From the NCBI GenBank assembly GCA_005885405.1, contig VAYN01000012.1, positions 138,553 through 202,552 on the forward strand: a stretch of 64,000 bases of DNA, written 5' to 3'. How positions within the stretch are numbered: position 1 is the first letter of the stretch; the number at the start of each line of letters is the position of its first letter. The translations under genes were made by a program, and so were the position numbers. This document shows positions 27,543 to 37,158 of this stretch, piece by piece. The stretch comes from Actinomycetota bacterium (GTDB taxonomy: Bacteria; Actinomycetota; Thermoleophilia; Solirubrobacterales; 70-9). Below the pieces are notes generated by a model, which saw only the letters and a list, made by a program, of their open reading frames with translations, searched no databases and was not told the DNA's origin.

Positions 27543-28211
27543 CTACGCGGGGACGTTGCCGGCGGCAACTGGCTCTTTGTCGAAAACGCGCGCGTAGGCG
27601 GCGACGAGCGTGTCGGCGAACGCAGCCATGTCCTGCTCGGCGCCGAGCTCGCGCGAGAGCGAGGTCATCGCCACGCCCTCGATCCCGCAGGGGACGACCC
27701 ACTCGAACGGCTGCAGGTCGTTGTTGACGTTGACCGCGAGCCCGTGGGTGGTGACGCCGCGGCTGACGTGGAGGCCGATCGAGCCGATCTTGCGGGTGCC
27801 GACCCAGACTCCGGTGAGGCCTTCGATGACGCCGGCGCGGACGCCCGCCTCGGCGAGCGCGCCGGTCATCGTCCGCTCCAGCCCGCGGACGTACTCGTGG
27901 ACGTCGCCGCCATAGCCGCGCAGTTGCACGATCGGGTAGGCGACGAGCTGACCGGGCCCGTGGTAGGTGACGAGGCCGCCGCGGTCGGTGTCGAGGACTT
28001 CGATCCCCTGCGCTTCGTACCACTCGGCCCCCATCGGCAGCTCCTCGGGCTTGGAGCGGCGCCCGCGCGTGTAGACGGGCGGGTGCTCGAGCAGCAGCAG
28101 GACGTCACCGATCTCCTCGCGCTGGCGCTGCGCCTGTAGCCGCCGCTGCAGCTCCCAGGCTTCCGCGTAGGGGACGGTTCCGCAGCGCACGACCATGATC
28201 TCGCCGGCCAT
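27543..28211 (-). CDS. lipB: Octanoyltransferase
   Basis: LLLLEHPPVYTRGRR, GGLVTYHGPGQLVAYPIVQLR, TGVWVGTRKIGSIGLHVSRGVTTHGLAVNVNNDL. Confidence 0.95.
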   Translation of the reverse strand: MAGEIMVVRCGTVPYAEAWELQRRLQAQRQREEIGDVLLLLEHPPVYTRGRRSKPEELPMGAEWYEAQGIEVLDTDRGGLVTYHGPGQLVAYPIVQLRGYGGDVHEYVRGLERTMTGALAEAGVRAGVIEGLTGVWVGTRKIGSIGLHVSRGVTTHGLAVNVNNDLQPFEWVVPCGIEGVAMTSLSRELGAEQDMAAFADTLVAAYARVFDKEPVAAGNVPA

Positions 28212-28256
28212 TTCACAATCGTCGCAGGCGGCGGCCCTATCCTGTGGGGGCCGCCC

Positions 28257-29885
28257 ATGGTCCAGTCCAAGCCGTTTCGACCCGATTGGCTCCCGGCCGT
28301 GGCGCTCAGCGCTCTGCTGGCGCTGGCGATGCTGCTCTGGAGCCCACCCGTAGGAGACCTCGCCGCGCAGGTCTTCCGCACCGAGCTGTTCCAAGACGCC
28401 GGCCTCGCGATCTGGAACGGCAGCTGGTACGGCGGTCACTACACCCTCACCTACAGCGTCCTCTTCCCGCCGCTGGCGGCGCTGCTCGGGCCGCAGGTGG
28501 TGGGGACGCTCGCCGTCGTCTCCTCCTCCTACCTCTTCGACCGCCTCGTCCGCGACCGCTGGGGGGTGGAGGCGCGCTGGGCGACGCTCTGGTTCGCGGC
28601 CGGCGTCGTCACCCTGCTCGCCGACGGGCAGCTCACCTTCGCCCTCGGCGTCGCCCTCGGGCTGGCGTCGCTGCGCTGCCTGCAGACCGGGCGCGGGGCC
28701 CTGGTTATCGCTACCGCCGCGGCCTGCCCGCTGGCGAGTCCGGTCGCCGGTGCCTTCCTCGGCGGCGTCCTCCTGGCCGGGGCCGCGGAACCGGGCCGCC
28801 GCCCCAACCGCCTCGCGATCGCCGCCGGCGCCCTCTCGCTCACCCTTGTCCTGGTGCCGAACCTCGCCTTCCCCGAGGCCGGCCACTTCCCCTTCGTCTT
28901 CTCCTCCTACGTCGCGATTCCGCTCTGGTGCGCCGGCGCCCTCGTCCTCACGCAAGGGGTGCGCGAGGAGGAGCGAGCGCTGCGGCGAGTGCTCGTCGCC
29001 TACGTCCTCGCCGCGACCGTGATCTGGCTGGCGCCGAACGCGATGGGCGGCAACGCGGTCCGGCTCGGGGCGCTCTTCGGTGGCCCCGTCCTCGCCGCCG
29101 TCCTGCTCTCGCGGCGGCCGCGCCCGACCGTCCCGACATGGTTCTTCGCGCCGCTCCTGGTCCTGGCGATCGCCGGCAGCCTCTACTGGCAGCTGACTGC
29201 GAGCGTCACCCAGATCGCCCGCTCGGTCGGCGACCCCTCGACCAAGGCGGCCTACTTCCACCCGGCCGCCCGCTGGCTGCGCGTCCACGGCGGCGAGGGG
29301 ATGCGGATCGAGGTGCCACCGACCGCCAACCACTGGGAGTCCGCCTACCTGGCGACGAAATTCGAGCTAGCTCGCGGCTGGCTGCGCCAGCTCGACACCA
29401 CCCGTGACGACCTCTTCTACGACGAGAAGAAGCTGACCGTCGACAGCTACGGCGCCTGGCTGCGCGCCAACGCGATCTCCTACGTGGCGCTCCCCGACGC
29501 GCCGCTCGACTACTCCTCGGTCGCCGAGCGGCGGCTGATTCTCGGCGAGCCCTCTTACCTGGAGCCGCGCTTCCACTCCGAGCACTGGCGCATCTACGCG
29601 GTGCGGGACCCGAAGCCGCTGGTCGCACCGCTCGGCACCGCCGCAGCCGAGGTCCTCTGGTTCGGCCGCCAGGGCTTCGCCCTCGACGTCAAGCGACCGG
29701 GCGAGTTCCTCGTCCGCGTCAACTTCACCCCCTACTGGTCGATCGCCCACGGCAAGGGCTGCATCCTCCACCACGGCGACTGGACCGTCGCCCGCGCCAA
29801 CCGCCCCGGAGTCTTCCGCGTCGCCGCCGACTTCAGCGTCGGCCGGGCGTGGAACGCGGTCACCGGCGCGAAGAAGACCTGCTGA
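28257..29885 (+). CDS. Polytopic membrane protein
   Basis: 542 aa with many hydrophobic segments and an extracytoplasmic C-terminal region. Confidence 0.7.
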   Translation: MVQSKPFRPDWLPAVALSALLALAMLLWSPPVGDLAAQVFRTELFQDAGLAIWNGSWYGGHYTLTYSVLFPPLAALLGPQVVGTLAVVSSSYLFDRLVRDRWGVEARWATLWFAAGVVTLLADGQLTFALGVALGLASLRCLQTGRGALVIATAAACPLASPVAGAFLGGVLLAGAAEPGRRPNRLAIAAGALSLTLVLVPNLAFPEAGHFPFVFSSYVAIPLWCAGALVLTQGVREEERALRRVLVAYVLAATVIWLAPNAMGGNAVRLGALFGGPVLAAVLLSRRPRPTVPTWFFAPLLVLAIAGSLYWQLTASVTQIARSVGDPSTKAAYFHPAARWLRVHGGEGMRIEVPPTANHWESAYLATKFELARGWLRQLDTTRDDLFYDEKKLTVDSYGAWLRANAISYVALPDAPLDYSSVAERRLILGEPSYLEPRFHSEHWRIYAVRDPKPLVAPLGTAAAEVLWFGRQGFALDVKRPGEFLVRVNFTPYWSIAHGKGCILHHGDWTVARANRPGVFRVAADFSVGRAWNAVTGAKKTC

Positions 29886-31143
29886 CCCAGCTGCGGGAGC
29901 TCCGCGGCCTGATCTGTAGGTGGAGCATGACCCCGTTCTCGTCCAGCGTGTAGGACGTCATCCGCTCCTCGTCCACTTCCACCAGGTCCCACTCGGGGAG
30001 CGCGTCCTGTTGGGCCGCCGGATCGCGCTGCCCGGCCGAGGACCTCTCGCGGAAGGTCGCGGCCCAAACCGCGCGGGCCTCCGCCGCCGAATCGAGGCGC
30101 GAGCCGGCCAGCGCCTCGTAGATCCCTCGCTCGACTCCGAGGAAGGCCTCGGCCTCGAGGCCGGGCGAGAGCGGCACCGTGTAGGCGGCTCCCCTGAAGG
30201 CGCCGAGCGGGGTCTCGAAGAACCGCACCTCCTCGGCTCCGCCGTCCCCGGGCCCGCCGCCGATCTCAAGCAGCGTCGCCTCGTGGATGTCGATCAGCAG
30301 GCGCCGAAACCTCGGCAGGTCGATGACGAGATCCTCCTCGCCGCTCTTCTGAACCGAGGGCACCGCCTCGCGATCGGGCTCGGCGGGTGGCCCGACCCAG
30401 ATCTCGTCTCCCTCCGGGTCGAAGGCCTCCGCGAGGATCACCCTCTCGTTCATCGAGCTTGCGACGACCACCCCGGGGGGCGGCTGGAACCCGCCCGCCC
30501 ACCCGACGCCCACCCCGTGCAGCTGCCTCGCCGCGCTTGCCAGTTCCGGCGCACCCGGAGGCGTGGACTTGCCTTTGCACTCGAGGCTGTGGACCTCGAC
30601 GGGTTCACCGGGAACCCACTTGATCACGAAGTAGTCCGGCCGGCTCCCCCTCTTCGATCGCTGCCCGAACGCGAAACGCCCTGCCTTGGCAGCGGCGATG
30701 GCCACGTCGGCGTCAATCGGCACGACGAAGGCATCGCGGGCACCGAGCTTCAAGTGCCGCTCCATCACGCTCAACCCGATGGCGATTCCCAGCTGTTCGG
30801 AGAGGAGCGCCTTCCGCCGCCCTGCCAACTGTGCCGCTGGAGTCGAGAGCCGCAGGGGCTTGCCGCTCGCGGGAGAGGCAAAGGCCCACAGGTACGGGAC
30901 CCAGCTCCAGCGCGCGACGAAGGCCATGTAGCCGTGCCCCAGAGCGGGTAGCGAGACTGTCATCAATCTCTTCAGCGCGGCTGCCGGCGTCAGCATCATC
31001 GACCCTGACGGGGAGAAGGGCGGCAGGGGTTCCAAAGGCTTGGCCGGCCGCGTTGCCAGTGCCCGCCGGTTGGCGTCTTCGCAGCGCGAGCGCTCGGAGC
31101 TGATCTGCAGTTCCTGGCGGCGCCAGGCGTCGAACGGGCCCAC
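29860..31143 (-). CDS. Hypothetical protein with PD-(D/E)XK-nuclease-like motif
   Basis: 427 aa; RPDYFVIKWVPGEPVEVHSLECKGKST (D...ExK spacing). Tail overlaps 28257..29885 by 26 nt. Confidence 0.55.
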   Translation of the reverse strand: MGPFDAWRRQELQISSERSRCEDANRRALATRPAKPLEPLPPFSPSGSMMLTPAAALKRLMTVSLPALGHGYMAFVARWSWVPYLWAFASPASGKPLRLSTPAAQLAGRRKALLSEQLGIAIGLSVMERHLKLGARDAFVVPIDADVAIAAAKAGRFAFGQRSKRGSRPDYFVIKWVPGEPVEVHSLECKGKSTPPGAPELASAARQLHGVGVGWAGGFQPPPGVVVASSMNERVILAEAFDPEGDEIWVGPPAEPDREAVPSVQKSGEEDLVIDLPRFRRLLIDIHEATLLEIGGGPGDGGAEEVRFFETPLGAFRGAAYTVPLSPGLEAEAFLGVERGIYEALAGSRLDSAAEARAVWAATFRERSSAGQRDPAAQQDALPEWDLVEVDEERMTSYTLDENGVMLHLQIRPRSSRSWVSRSSSRR

Positions 31144-32142
31144 CTATATGGAGGTGCCCTCGAGGGTCGCCAGCGCCGCCTTGACCACGTGCTCCTCGTG
31201 CGGGATCGCCGCCTGCTCGAGGCGTTTGGAGTACGGCATGTGGACGTCGGCGCCGGTCACACGCTGGACCGGGGCGTCGAGGTAGTCGAAGGCCTGCTCG
31301 GTGATCAGGGTCGAGAGGTTGGCGCCGACGCCGCCGTGCGGCCAGCCCTCCTCGACGATGACCGCGCGGTTGGTCTTGCGGACGGAGGCGAGGATCGTGT
31401 CGAGGTCGAGCGGGCGCAGAGTGCGCGGGTCGATCACCTCGGCCTCGACCCCGTGCTCGTGGGCGAGCTGGCTCGCCGCGCCCTCGGCGACGTGGGCCAT
31501 TTTGAGGACGCCGACGATGGTGACGTCTGAGCCTTCGCGCCGCACCGCCGCCTGGCCGAAGCGCAGCGGCTCCGCCCCGTTCTCGCCCTCGGGCACCTCG
31601 CCCCGCACGCCGTAGAGGCTCTCGTGCTCGATGAAGACGACCGGGTTGTCGTCGCGGATCGCCGCCTTCAGCAAGCCCTTGCCGTCGGCCGGGGTGGAGG
31701 GGCAGGCGACGAGCAGTCCCGGCACCTGCAGGTAGAGCGCCTCGAAGCTGTGGGAGTGGGTGGGGCCGAGCTGGTGGCCGCCGCCGCCCGGCATCCGGAT
31801 CACCATTGGCACCTTCGCCTGGCCGTTGAACATGTATGGGATCGCGGCGGCGTGGTTGACGATCTGGTCCAGCGCGAGGAGGCTGAAGTTGACGGTCATC
31901 AGCTCGACGATCGGCCGCAGGCCGTTCATCGCCGCCCCGACGCCGGTGCCGACGATCGTGTTCTCGGAGATCGGGGTGTCGCGGACGCGCCGCTCGCCGA
32001 ACTCCTGCAGCAGGCCTTCGGTCACCTTGAAGGCGCCTTCGAAGACGCCGACGTCCTCGCCCATCACGAAGACGGACTCGTCGGCGCGCATCTCCTCGAG
32101 CATCGCGTCGCGCAGCGCTTCCCGCATCCGCAGCTGCGCCAT
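31144..32142 (-). CDS. pdhB: Pyruvate (2-oxo acid) dehydrogenase E1 beta subunit
   Basis: AQLRMREALRDAMLEEMRADESVFVMGEDVGVFEGAFKVTEGL...VRDTPISE. Confidence 0.93.
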   Translation of the reverse strand: MAQLRMREALRDAMLEEMRADESVFVMGEDVGVFEGAFKVTEGLLQEFGERRVRDTPISENTIVGTGVGAAMNGLRPIVELMTVNFSLLALDQIVNHAAAIPYMFNGQAKVPMVIRMPGGGGHQLGPTHSHSFEALYLQVPGLLVACPSTPADGKGLLKAAIRDDNPVVFIEHESLYGVRGEVPEGENGAEPLRFGQAAVRREGSDVTIVGVLKMAHVAEGAASQLAHEHGVEAEVIDPRTLRPLDLDTILASVRKTNRAVIVEEGWPHGGVGANLSTLITEQAFDYLDAPVQRVTGADVHMPYSKRLEQAAIPHEEHVVKAALATLEGTSI

Positions 32143-33347
32143 CAGTCTTTGTCCTCCTCGCCGGGGGCGACGTCGCCATCCGGCGCTTCCACCTGCTCCT
32201 CGTCGCCCTCCTGGACGTCACCCTGCGCGGCCGGGTTCGGCCGCGGCCCCTCCGCCTGCCCCGCGTAGGCGGCACCGGCCTCGGCCAACTCGCGCGCCGC
32301 CTCGGGCATGTGGCCCTCGTCCTCGCCGCGGTGCGGCTCGGGGCTGCGCTCGTCGACGGCGTACCAGCCGCCCGGCTCGGTCTGCGCGTAGAGGTTTTCG
32401 TACATCGTGTCGAGCGCGGGCTCGGGCGATTCTTCGGCGAACTTCACCGCTGCTTTGACCGTCTCCTCGGCCGCCTCGCGCGCCTGCACGACCTCGCGCT
32501 CGCCGAGCACGTCGGCCTCCCGACAGCGCCGGGCGAAACTCTCGATCGGGTCTTTCTCCTGCCACTCCTCGACCTCCTCGCGCTCGCGGTAGACCTCGGG
32601 GTCGGCGGCGGAGTGGCCTTTGTAGCGGTAGGTGAAGGCCTCGAGCAGGGTCGGCCGCTGCTCCTCGCGCGCCAGCCGGATCCCCTCGGCGACGCCCTCG
32701 CGGACCTCGGCGACGTCCATCCCGTCGATCCGCTCGCCGCTGATCCCGTAGCCCTCGGCCTTCTTCGAGAGGTCGGTCTGGGCCGAGTGGCGCTCGACCG
32801 AGGTCCCCATCCCGTAGAGGTTGTTCTCGACCAGAAAGAGGATCGGCAGCTTCCACAGAGCCGCCAGGTTCATCGTCTCGCCGAAATTGCCGGTGTTGGA
32901 GGCGCCGTCGCCGAACATGCAGACCGTGACCGCGTCTTCGCCCTTGTACTGGGAGGCGAGGGCGAGGCCGGCGGCGATCGGCAGGTTGCCGCCGACGATC
33001 CCGTAGCCGCCCATGAACCGCTTCTCGGCGTCGAAGATGTGCATGCTGCCGCCGCGGCCGCCGCTGGTCCCGTCGACGCGTCCGAACAGCTCCGCCATCA
33101 CCCGTTTCGGCTCGGTGCCGCGGGCGATCGCGTGCCCGTGGGTGCGGTACGTGCCGATCAGGAAGTCTTCGTCGCGCATCACCGAGGTGGTGCCGACGAT
33201 CGTCGCCTCCTCGCCGATCGCCAGGTGCAGGAAGCCGCCGGCGCGGGCTCGCTGGTACTGGCGCCCCGCCTCCTCCTCGAAGCGGCGGATCAGCGCCATC
33301 CGCGCAAGCAGCTCGTAACAGGTGGCGGCGTCAGGCAGATCTGCCAT
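32142..33347 (-). CDS. pdhA: Pyruvate dehydrogenase E1 alpha subunit
   Basis: GFLHLAIGEEA...MFGDGASNTGNFGETMNLAALWKLPILFLVENNLYGMGT (TPP motif). Confidence 0.95.
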   Translation of the reverse strand: MADLPDAATCYELLARMALIRRFEEEAGRQYQRARAGGFLHLAIGEEATIVGTTSVMRDEDFLIGTYRTHGHAIARGTEPKRVMAELFGRVDGTSGGRGGSMHIFDAEKRFMGGYGIVGGNLPIAAGLALASQYKGEDAVTVCMFGDGASNTGNFGETMNLAALWKLPILFLVENNLYGMGTSVERHSAQTDLSKKAEGYGISGERIDGMDVAEVREGVAEGIRLAREEQRPTLLEAFTYRYKGHSAADPEVYREREEVEEWQEKDPIESFARRCREADVLGEREVVQAREAAEETVKAAVKFAEESPEPALDTMYENLYAQTEPGGWYAVDERSPEPHRGEDEGHMPEAARELAEAGAAYAGQAEGPRPNPAAQGDVQEGDEEQVEAPDGDVAPGEEDKD

Positions 33348-33358
33348 CGCCTTTCACC

Positions 33359-33869
33359 TTAGCTGCGTGCTGCCGCCTCCACTGCGTCCTCGAGCCGGTC
33401 GTCGCCCCAGAAGACCTCACCGTCCACGACGACCGCCGGGACGCCTTCGACGCCGAGGTCGCCGGCACGGTCGGTCGCTTCCCGCAGCGCTCCCTTCACG
33501 CCTTCGGTTTCGACCGCTTTCAACAGCGCCCGCGGGTGCAGCTCGCAGGCGGCGCCGGCGATCATCACGTTGTCAACGTCGGTGAGATCGCGGCCGGCGG
33601 CGAAAGCCTGGCGGAAGCCGGCGAGGGAGAAGGAGACGGCGCGGCCGGTCTGCTTGGCAAAGGTCGCTGCCCGCATCGCCACCAGCGTGTTCCCGGGCCA
33701 CGGCTTCGGCCAGGCGAGCGGCGGCAGCCCGTACTCGGCGGCGCGCCGCTCGATCTCGGCGATCCCCTCCGCCCGCGCCGGCGTTTCCGACCACGAAGAG
33801 CCCGCTGATCCGCTCGGCGGAGAGGTACGCGTAGGGCGAGCCGAGGTCGTAGTAGAAGGTCGCGCGCAC
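33359..33869 (-). pseudogene. 2-hydroxychromene-2-carboxylate isomerase/DsbA-family protein with internal deletion + frameshift
   Basis: N-term MRATFYYDLGSPYAYLSAERI in one frame, continuation SGSSWSETPARAEGIAEIERRAAEYGLPPLAWPKPWPGNTLVAMRAATFAKQ in another; junction ~33800-33812. Confidence 0.65.
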
Positions 33870-33926
33870 GGGGAGAATCTATGCGAACGGCTGCGCGCCG
33901 GCCGCAGTTGTGGCAGGCTGATCCCC

Positions 33927-35345
33927 GTGTCGTCCCGTTCGAAGGCCGTGCCGCTCGTCATTGCGCTCTTCGCGCTGCTGCTCTGCGCCGGCCCCGCCGC
34001 GGCGGAGACCTACACCGTCACCCGCACCGACGACCCGGTCCCGGGTGCCTGCGAACCGGCCGATTGCTCGCTGCGCGAGGCGCTGATGGCCGCCAACGGG
34101 ACGACGGCAGTAGACGACATCGTGGTCGTGCCGGCGAGCGCATCTCCCTACCTGCTCCAGTACGAAATGCTCTACCTGCCGATCTCCGACGAGGTGGAAG
34201 TGCGGGGTGCCGGGGCCGACAAGACCGTCGTCAAAGGGAACGGGGAAGAGTCGATCTTCGGCACCTTCTCGAACCGATCGGTTCTGTCGGGGCTGACGAT
34301 CGCGGGCGGTCAAGCGGCGATACAGAACAGCAGTGGCGAGTTGATCGTTCGCGGCGTCAGCATCGAAGGCAACAGATGGAACGGCGGCACCGCCGGCATC
34401 ATCAGCAACGGGCCGGTGACGGTCGAATCGAGCTTCCTTGGCTTCAACCGGACCGAAAACGTGTCCGGCGGCGTCATCTTCGCGAACGCGCCGGTGACCG
34501 TGGTCAACAGCACCATCGCCCACAACACCTCCGAAAAAGGTTTGGGGGCGATCAGCGGCAACTCGTCGGTGACGCTCGTCAACTCCGCGGTCGTCTCCAA
34601 CCGCTCCGAAGCGGCGTCGATGGCCGCGGTGGGAGGAACGCCGCTGACCGTCCGCAACAGCGTCTTCGCCGACAACCGCGACGCAGGCGGGCTCCTCAAC
34701 TGCATCTCGACCGGGCCGCTCACTTCCTTCGGCGGCAACGTCAGCGACGACGGCAGTTGCGGCGCTGGCGGCGGCGACAAGCCGAACGTCAACCCGCTGC
34801 TCGGCCCGCTCGAGCTGCACGGCGGTACTACCCGGGTCTTCAGCCTCCTCGCCGGCAGCCCGGCGATCGACGCGGCGCAGCAGTGCCCGGCGGTGGATCA
34901 GCGCGGCGTCCCGCGCCCCCAAGGGAGCCCCTGCGACAGCGGACCGTACGAGTTCGCTGCGCCTCCGTCCCCTCCGCCAGGGGACAGTGAGTTCGCCATG
35001 AAAGTCGGGAAGAAGCTGCGCTTGACCAAGAAAAGGGTTATTCGGGTCCCTCTTACCTGCCCCGCCTCCGAGGTGAGCCCGCCCTGTCGCGGCAGGGTGA
35101 GGATCGGCAACCTTCCCCTGCGCTTCGACGGCCCGCACACCTTGCAAATGCGATTTCTCTCCGCCCGGTTCTCAATCCCGGCGGGCAAGACGAAGGCGGT
35201 GGCAGTCAAGAGCCCCCGGTCCACCAGGATTCACCTGCCGACCGAGCGAGGGACGTGGAAGGTCCTTCTGCGGGTCGCCGCCGAAGACGCTGCCGGCAAC
35301 AAGTGGGAAGTTCGAAAAAAGCGGGCCCGGCTGATTCGCCGCTAA
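33927..35345 (+). CDS. Secreted CSLREA-type beta-helix repeat protein
   Basis: GTG start; signal peptide; YTVTRTDDPVPGACEPADCSLREALMAAN; parallel-helix repeats; Lys/Arg-rich C-term. Confidence 0.8.
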   Translation: MSSRSKAVPLVIALFALLLCAGPAAAETYTVTRTDDPVPGACEPADCSLREALMAANGTTAVDDIVVVPASASPYLLQYEMLYLPISDEVEVRGAGADKTVVKGNGEESIFGTFSNRSVLSGLTIAGGQAAIQNSSGELIVRGVSIEGNRWNGGTAGIISNGPVTVESSFLGFNRTENVSGGVIFANAPVTVVNSTIAHNTSEKGLGAISGNSSVTLVNSAVVSNRSEAASMAAVGGTPLTVRNSVFADNRDAGGLLNCISTGPLTSFGGNVSDDGSCGAGGGDKPNVNPLLGPLELHGGTTRVFSLLAGSPAIDAAQQCPAVDQRGVPRPQGSPCDSGPYEFAAPPSPPPGDSEFAMKVGKKLRLTKKRVIRVPLTCPASEVSPPCRGRVRIGNLPLRFDGPHTLQMRFLSARFSIPAGKTKAVAVKSPRSTRIHLPTERGTWKVLLRVAAEDAAGNKWEVRKKRARLIRR

Positions 35346-36712
35346 GCGTGAATCGCCCAGCCGTCGACGGCTCGAGCCGCGTCCAGCACAGCCTCGGAGA
35401 CCGTCGGGTGCGGATGCACGATCCGCGATAGCTCCTGATAGCCGCCCTCGAGCGCCTGGGTTGCGACCAGCTCGGCGATCATGTCGCAGGCGCGGTTGCC
35501 GACGATGTGGGCGCCGAGGACCTCGCCGTACTTGGCGTCGACGACGAGCTTGACGAGGCCGTCTTTGTCGTCGTAGACGACGCCCGCGCCCTCGCCGGCG
35601 ATTTTCTGCTTGCCGACCTTGACCTCGTGGCCGGCCTCTTTCGCCTGCGCCTCGGTGAGGCCGACGCTGGCGACCTGGGGGGCGCAGAAGGTGGCGCCGA
35701 CGATCAGGTTCTGGTCGACCGGGTGGGTCTCGACGCCGGCCGCGGTCTCGACCGCGATCACGCCCTCCTCGGAGGCCTTGTGGGCGAGCGCCTTCTGGTT
35801 GACGAGGTCGCCGATCGCGAAGACCTTCTGGTTGGTCGTCCGCTGGAACTCGTCGACCTTGATTTTGCGGCCGTTCTCCTCGAGCTCGACCCCTGCCTCC
35901 TCGAGACCGAGCCCCTCGACGTCGGGAGCGCGGCCGCCGGCGACGCAGAGGTAGTCGACCTCGGCGCTCTGGTCGCCGTAGGTGAACTTCACCGAGCTCT
36001 CTCCGGCCTCGACGTTCTCGACGGGCGCCCCGGTCGAGATATCGATCCCCTGTTTCTTGAAGACGCGTTCGACGACTTTGGCGATGTCCTTGTCCTCGGC
36101 CGGGAGGATCTGGTCGAGCATCTCGATCAGCAGGACCTCGGTGCCGAAGCGGGCGTAGGCGGAGGCGAGCTCGGCGCCGGATGCGCCGGCGCCGACGACG
36201 GCGATCTTGTTCGGGCGCTCGGGCAGCGACCAGGCGCCCCAGGTTTCGAGGACGCGGCCGCCGAACTCGACGCCGGGGATCGGCAGCGCCACCGAGCCGG
36301 TCGCGAGCGTCACCGCCTTCGCCTCGTAGGTCTCGTCGCCGACCTTGACGTTGCCCTCGGCGGTGAGGGAGGCGTCGCCGTGGACGAACTCGATCTTGTT
36401 TTTCTTCCACAGCCCTTCGACGCCGCCGGAAAGAGCTGCCGAGACGTCCTCGCGCCTCTTATGTAGAGCGCCCCAGTCGAGCTGGACGTCGTTGCCGACG
36501 ACGCCGAGCTCGGCGCTCGACTGCGCCTCGTGGAAGATCTCCGCCGTCCGCAGCACCGTCTTCGCCGGGATGCAGGCGTAGTTGAGGCAGCGGCCGCCGG
36601 CTTTGTCGCGCTCGACAACAGCGGTCTTCTGGCCCAGCTGCGCGGCGCGGATCGCGGCGACGTAGCCGCCCGGGCCCCCGCCGATGACGATCTGGTCGAA
36701 GGAATCGGCCAT
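35342..36712 (-). CDS. lpdA: Dihydrolipoyl dehydrogenase
   Basis: IGGGPGGYVAAIRAAQLGQKTAVVERDKAGGRCLNYACIPAKTVL; AIGDL; C-term HPHPTVSEA. Confidence 0.95.
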   Translation of the reverse strand: MADSFDQIVIGGGPGGYVAAIRAAQLGQKTAVVERDKAGGRCLNYACIPAKTVLRTAEIFHEAQSSAELGVVGNDVQLDWGALHKRREDVSAALSGGVEGLWKKNKIEFVHGDASLTAEGNVKVGDETYEAKAVTLATGSVALPIPGVEFGGRVLETWGAWSLPERPNKIAVVGAGASGAELASAYARFGTEVLLIEMLDQILPAEDKDIAKVVERVFKKQGIDISTGAPVENVEAGESSVKFTYGDQSAEVDYLCVAGGRAPDVEGLGLEEAGVELEENGRKIKVDEFQRTTNQKVFAIGDLVNQKALAHKASEEGVIAVETAAGVETHPVDQNLIVGATFCAPQVASVGLTEAQAKEAGHEVKVGKQKIAGEGAGVVYDDKDGLVKLVVDAKYGEVLGAHIVGNRACDMIAELVATQALEGGYQELSRIVHPHPTVSEAVLDAARAVDGWAIHA

Positions 36713-36754
36713 GCCTCGTGAGCCTATAGAAGGTGGGGCTCGGGCATTTTCCGC

Positions 36755-37156
36755 TTAGCCCTTCTTCTGTCCCGGCATCCGACCGGCCAGCCGGGACAGC
36801 GGCCCAACCGCCCCCTGCAGCGTCTCGACGCTGCCGTTGAGTCCGTCGATCCCGGTCAGGATCCGCTCCATCAGCTCGCTGAGCCGGGCGAGGCTCTGGT
36901 CCATCCGGTCGATGCCGTTGTCGACCCGGTCCAACGTCTCCGGCAGGGCGCCGATCCTTTTCATGTCCTCGCGCATCTCCGGCAGCACGTCGGTGGCGGT
37001 GGCGACGCGGTCGAGCGCCTCGGCGACCTGCTCCAGCGCCGCCGTGTGCTCCTTCATCGCCCGCGTGTTGTCAGCGATCTCGGGCAGCCGGCGGAGCGCC
37101 GCGACGGCGTCGCTGGGCAAGGAGGCGAAGCCGCCGAGGGAGGGCAGGTTCGCCAT
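36755..37156 (-). CDS. Coiled-coil hypothetical protein
   Basis: 134 codons; heptad-like helical sequence. Confidence 0.55.
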   Translation of the reverse strand: MANLPSLGGFASLPSDAVAALRRLPEIADNTRAMKEHTAALEQVAEALDRVATATDVLPEMREDMKRIGALPETLDRVDNGIDRMDQSLARLSELMERILTGIDGLNGSVETLQGAVGPLSRLAGRMPGQKKG

Positions 37157-37158
37157 CC

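Noticed and set aside
27543-29333. 596-aa ORF extending lipB upstream
   Set aside because: The first ~370 aa lie antisense to the 28257..29885 membrane protein; true lipB start is near 28211.
28244-29407. 387-aa plus ORF
   Set aside because: Shadow frame of the membrane protein 28257..29885.
30713-32275. 520-aa minus-strand ORF overlapping pdhB
   Set aside because: Arg/Ala/Gly-rich shadow frame of pdhB (31144..32142), typical of high-GC DNA.
33879-35147. 422-aa minus ORF and 33881..34990 plus ORF
   Set aside because: Off-frame/antisense to the CSLREA secreted protein.
35172-36410. 412-aa minus-strand ORF
   Set aside because: Arg-rich shadow frame of lpdA.
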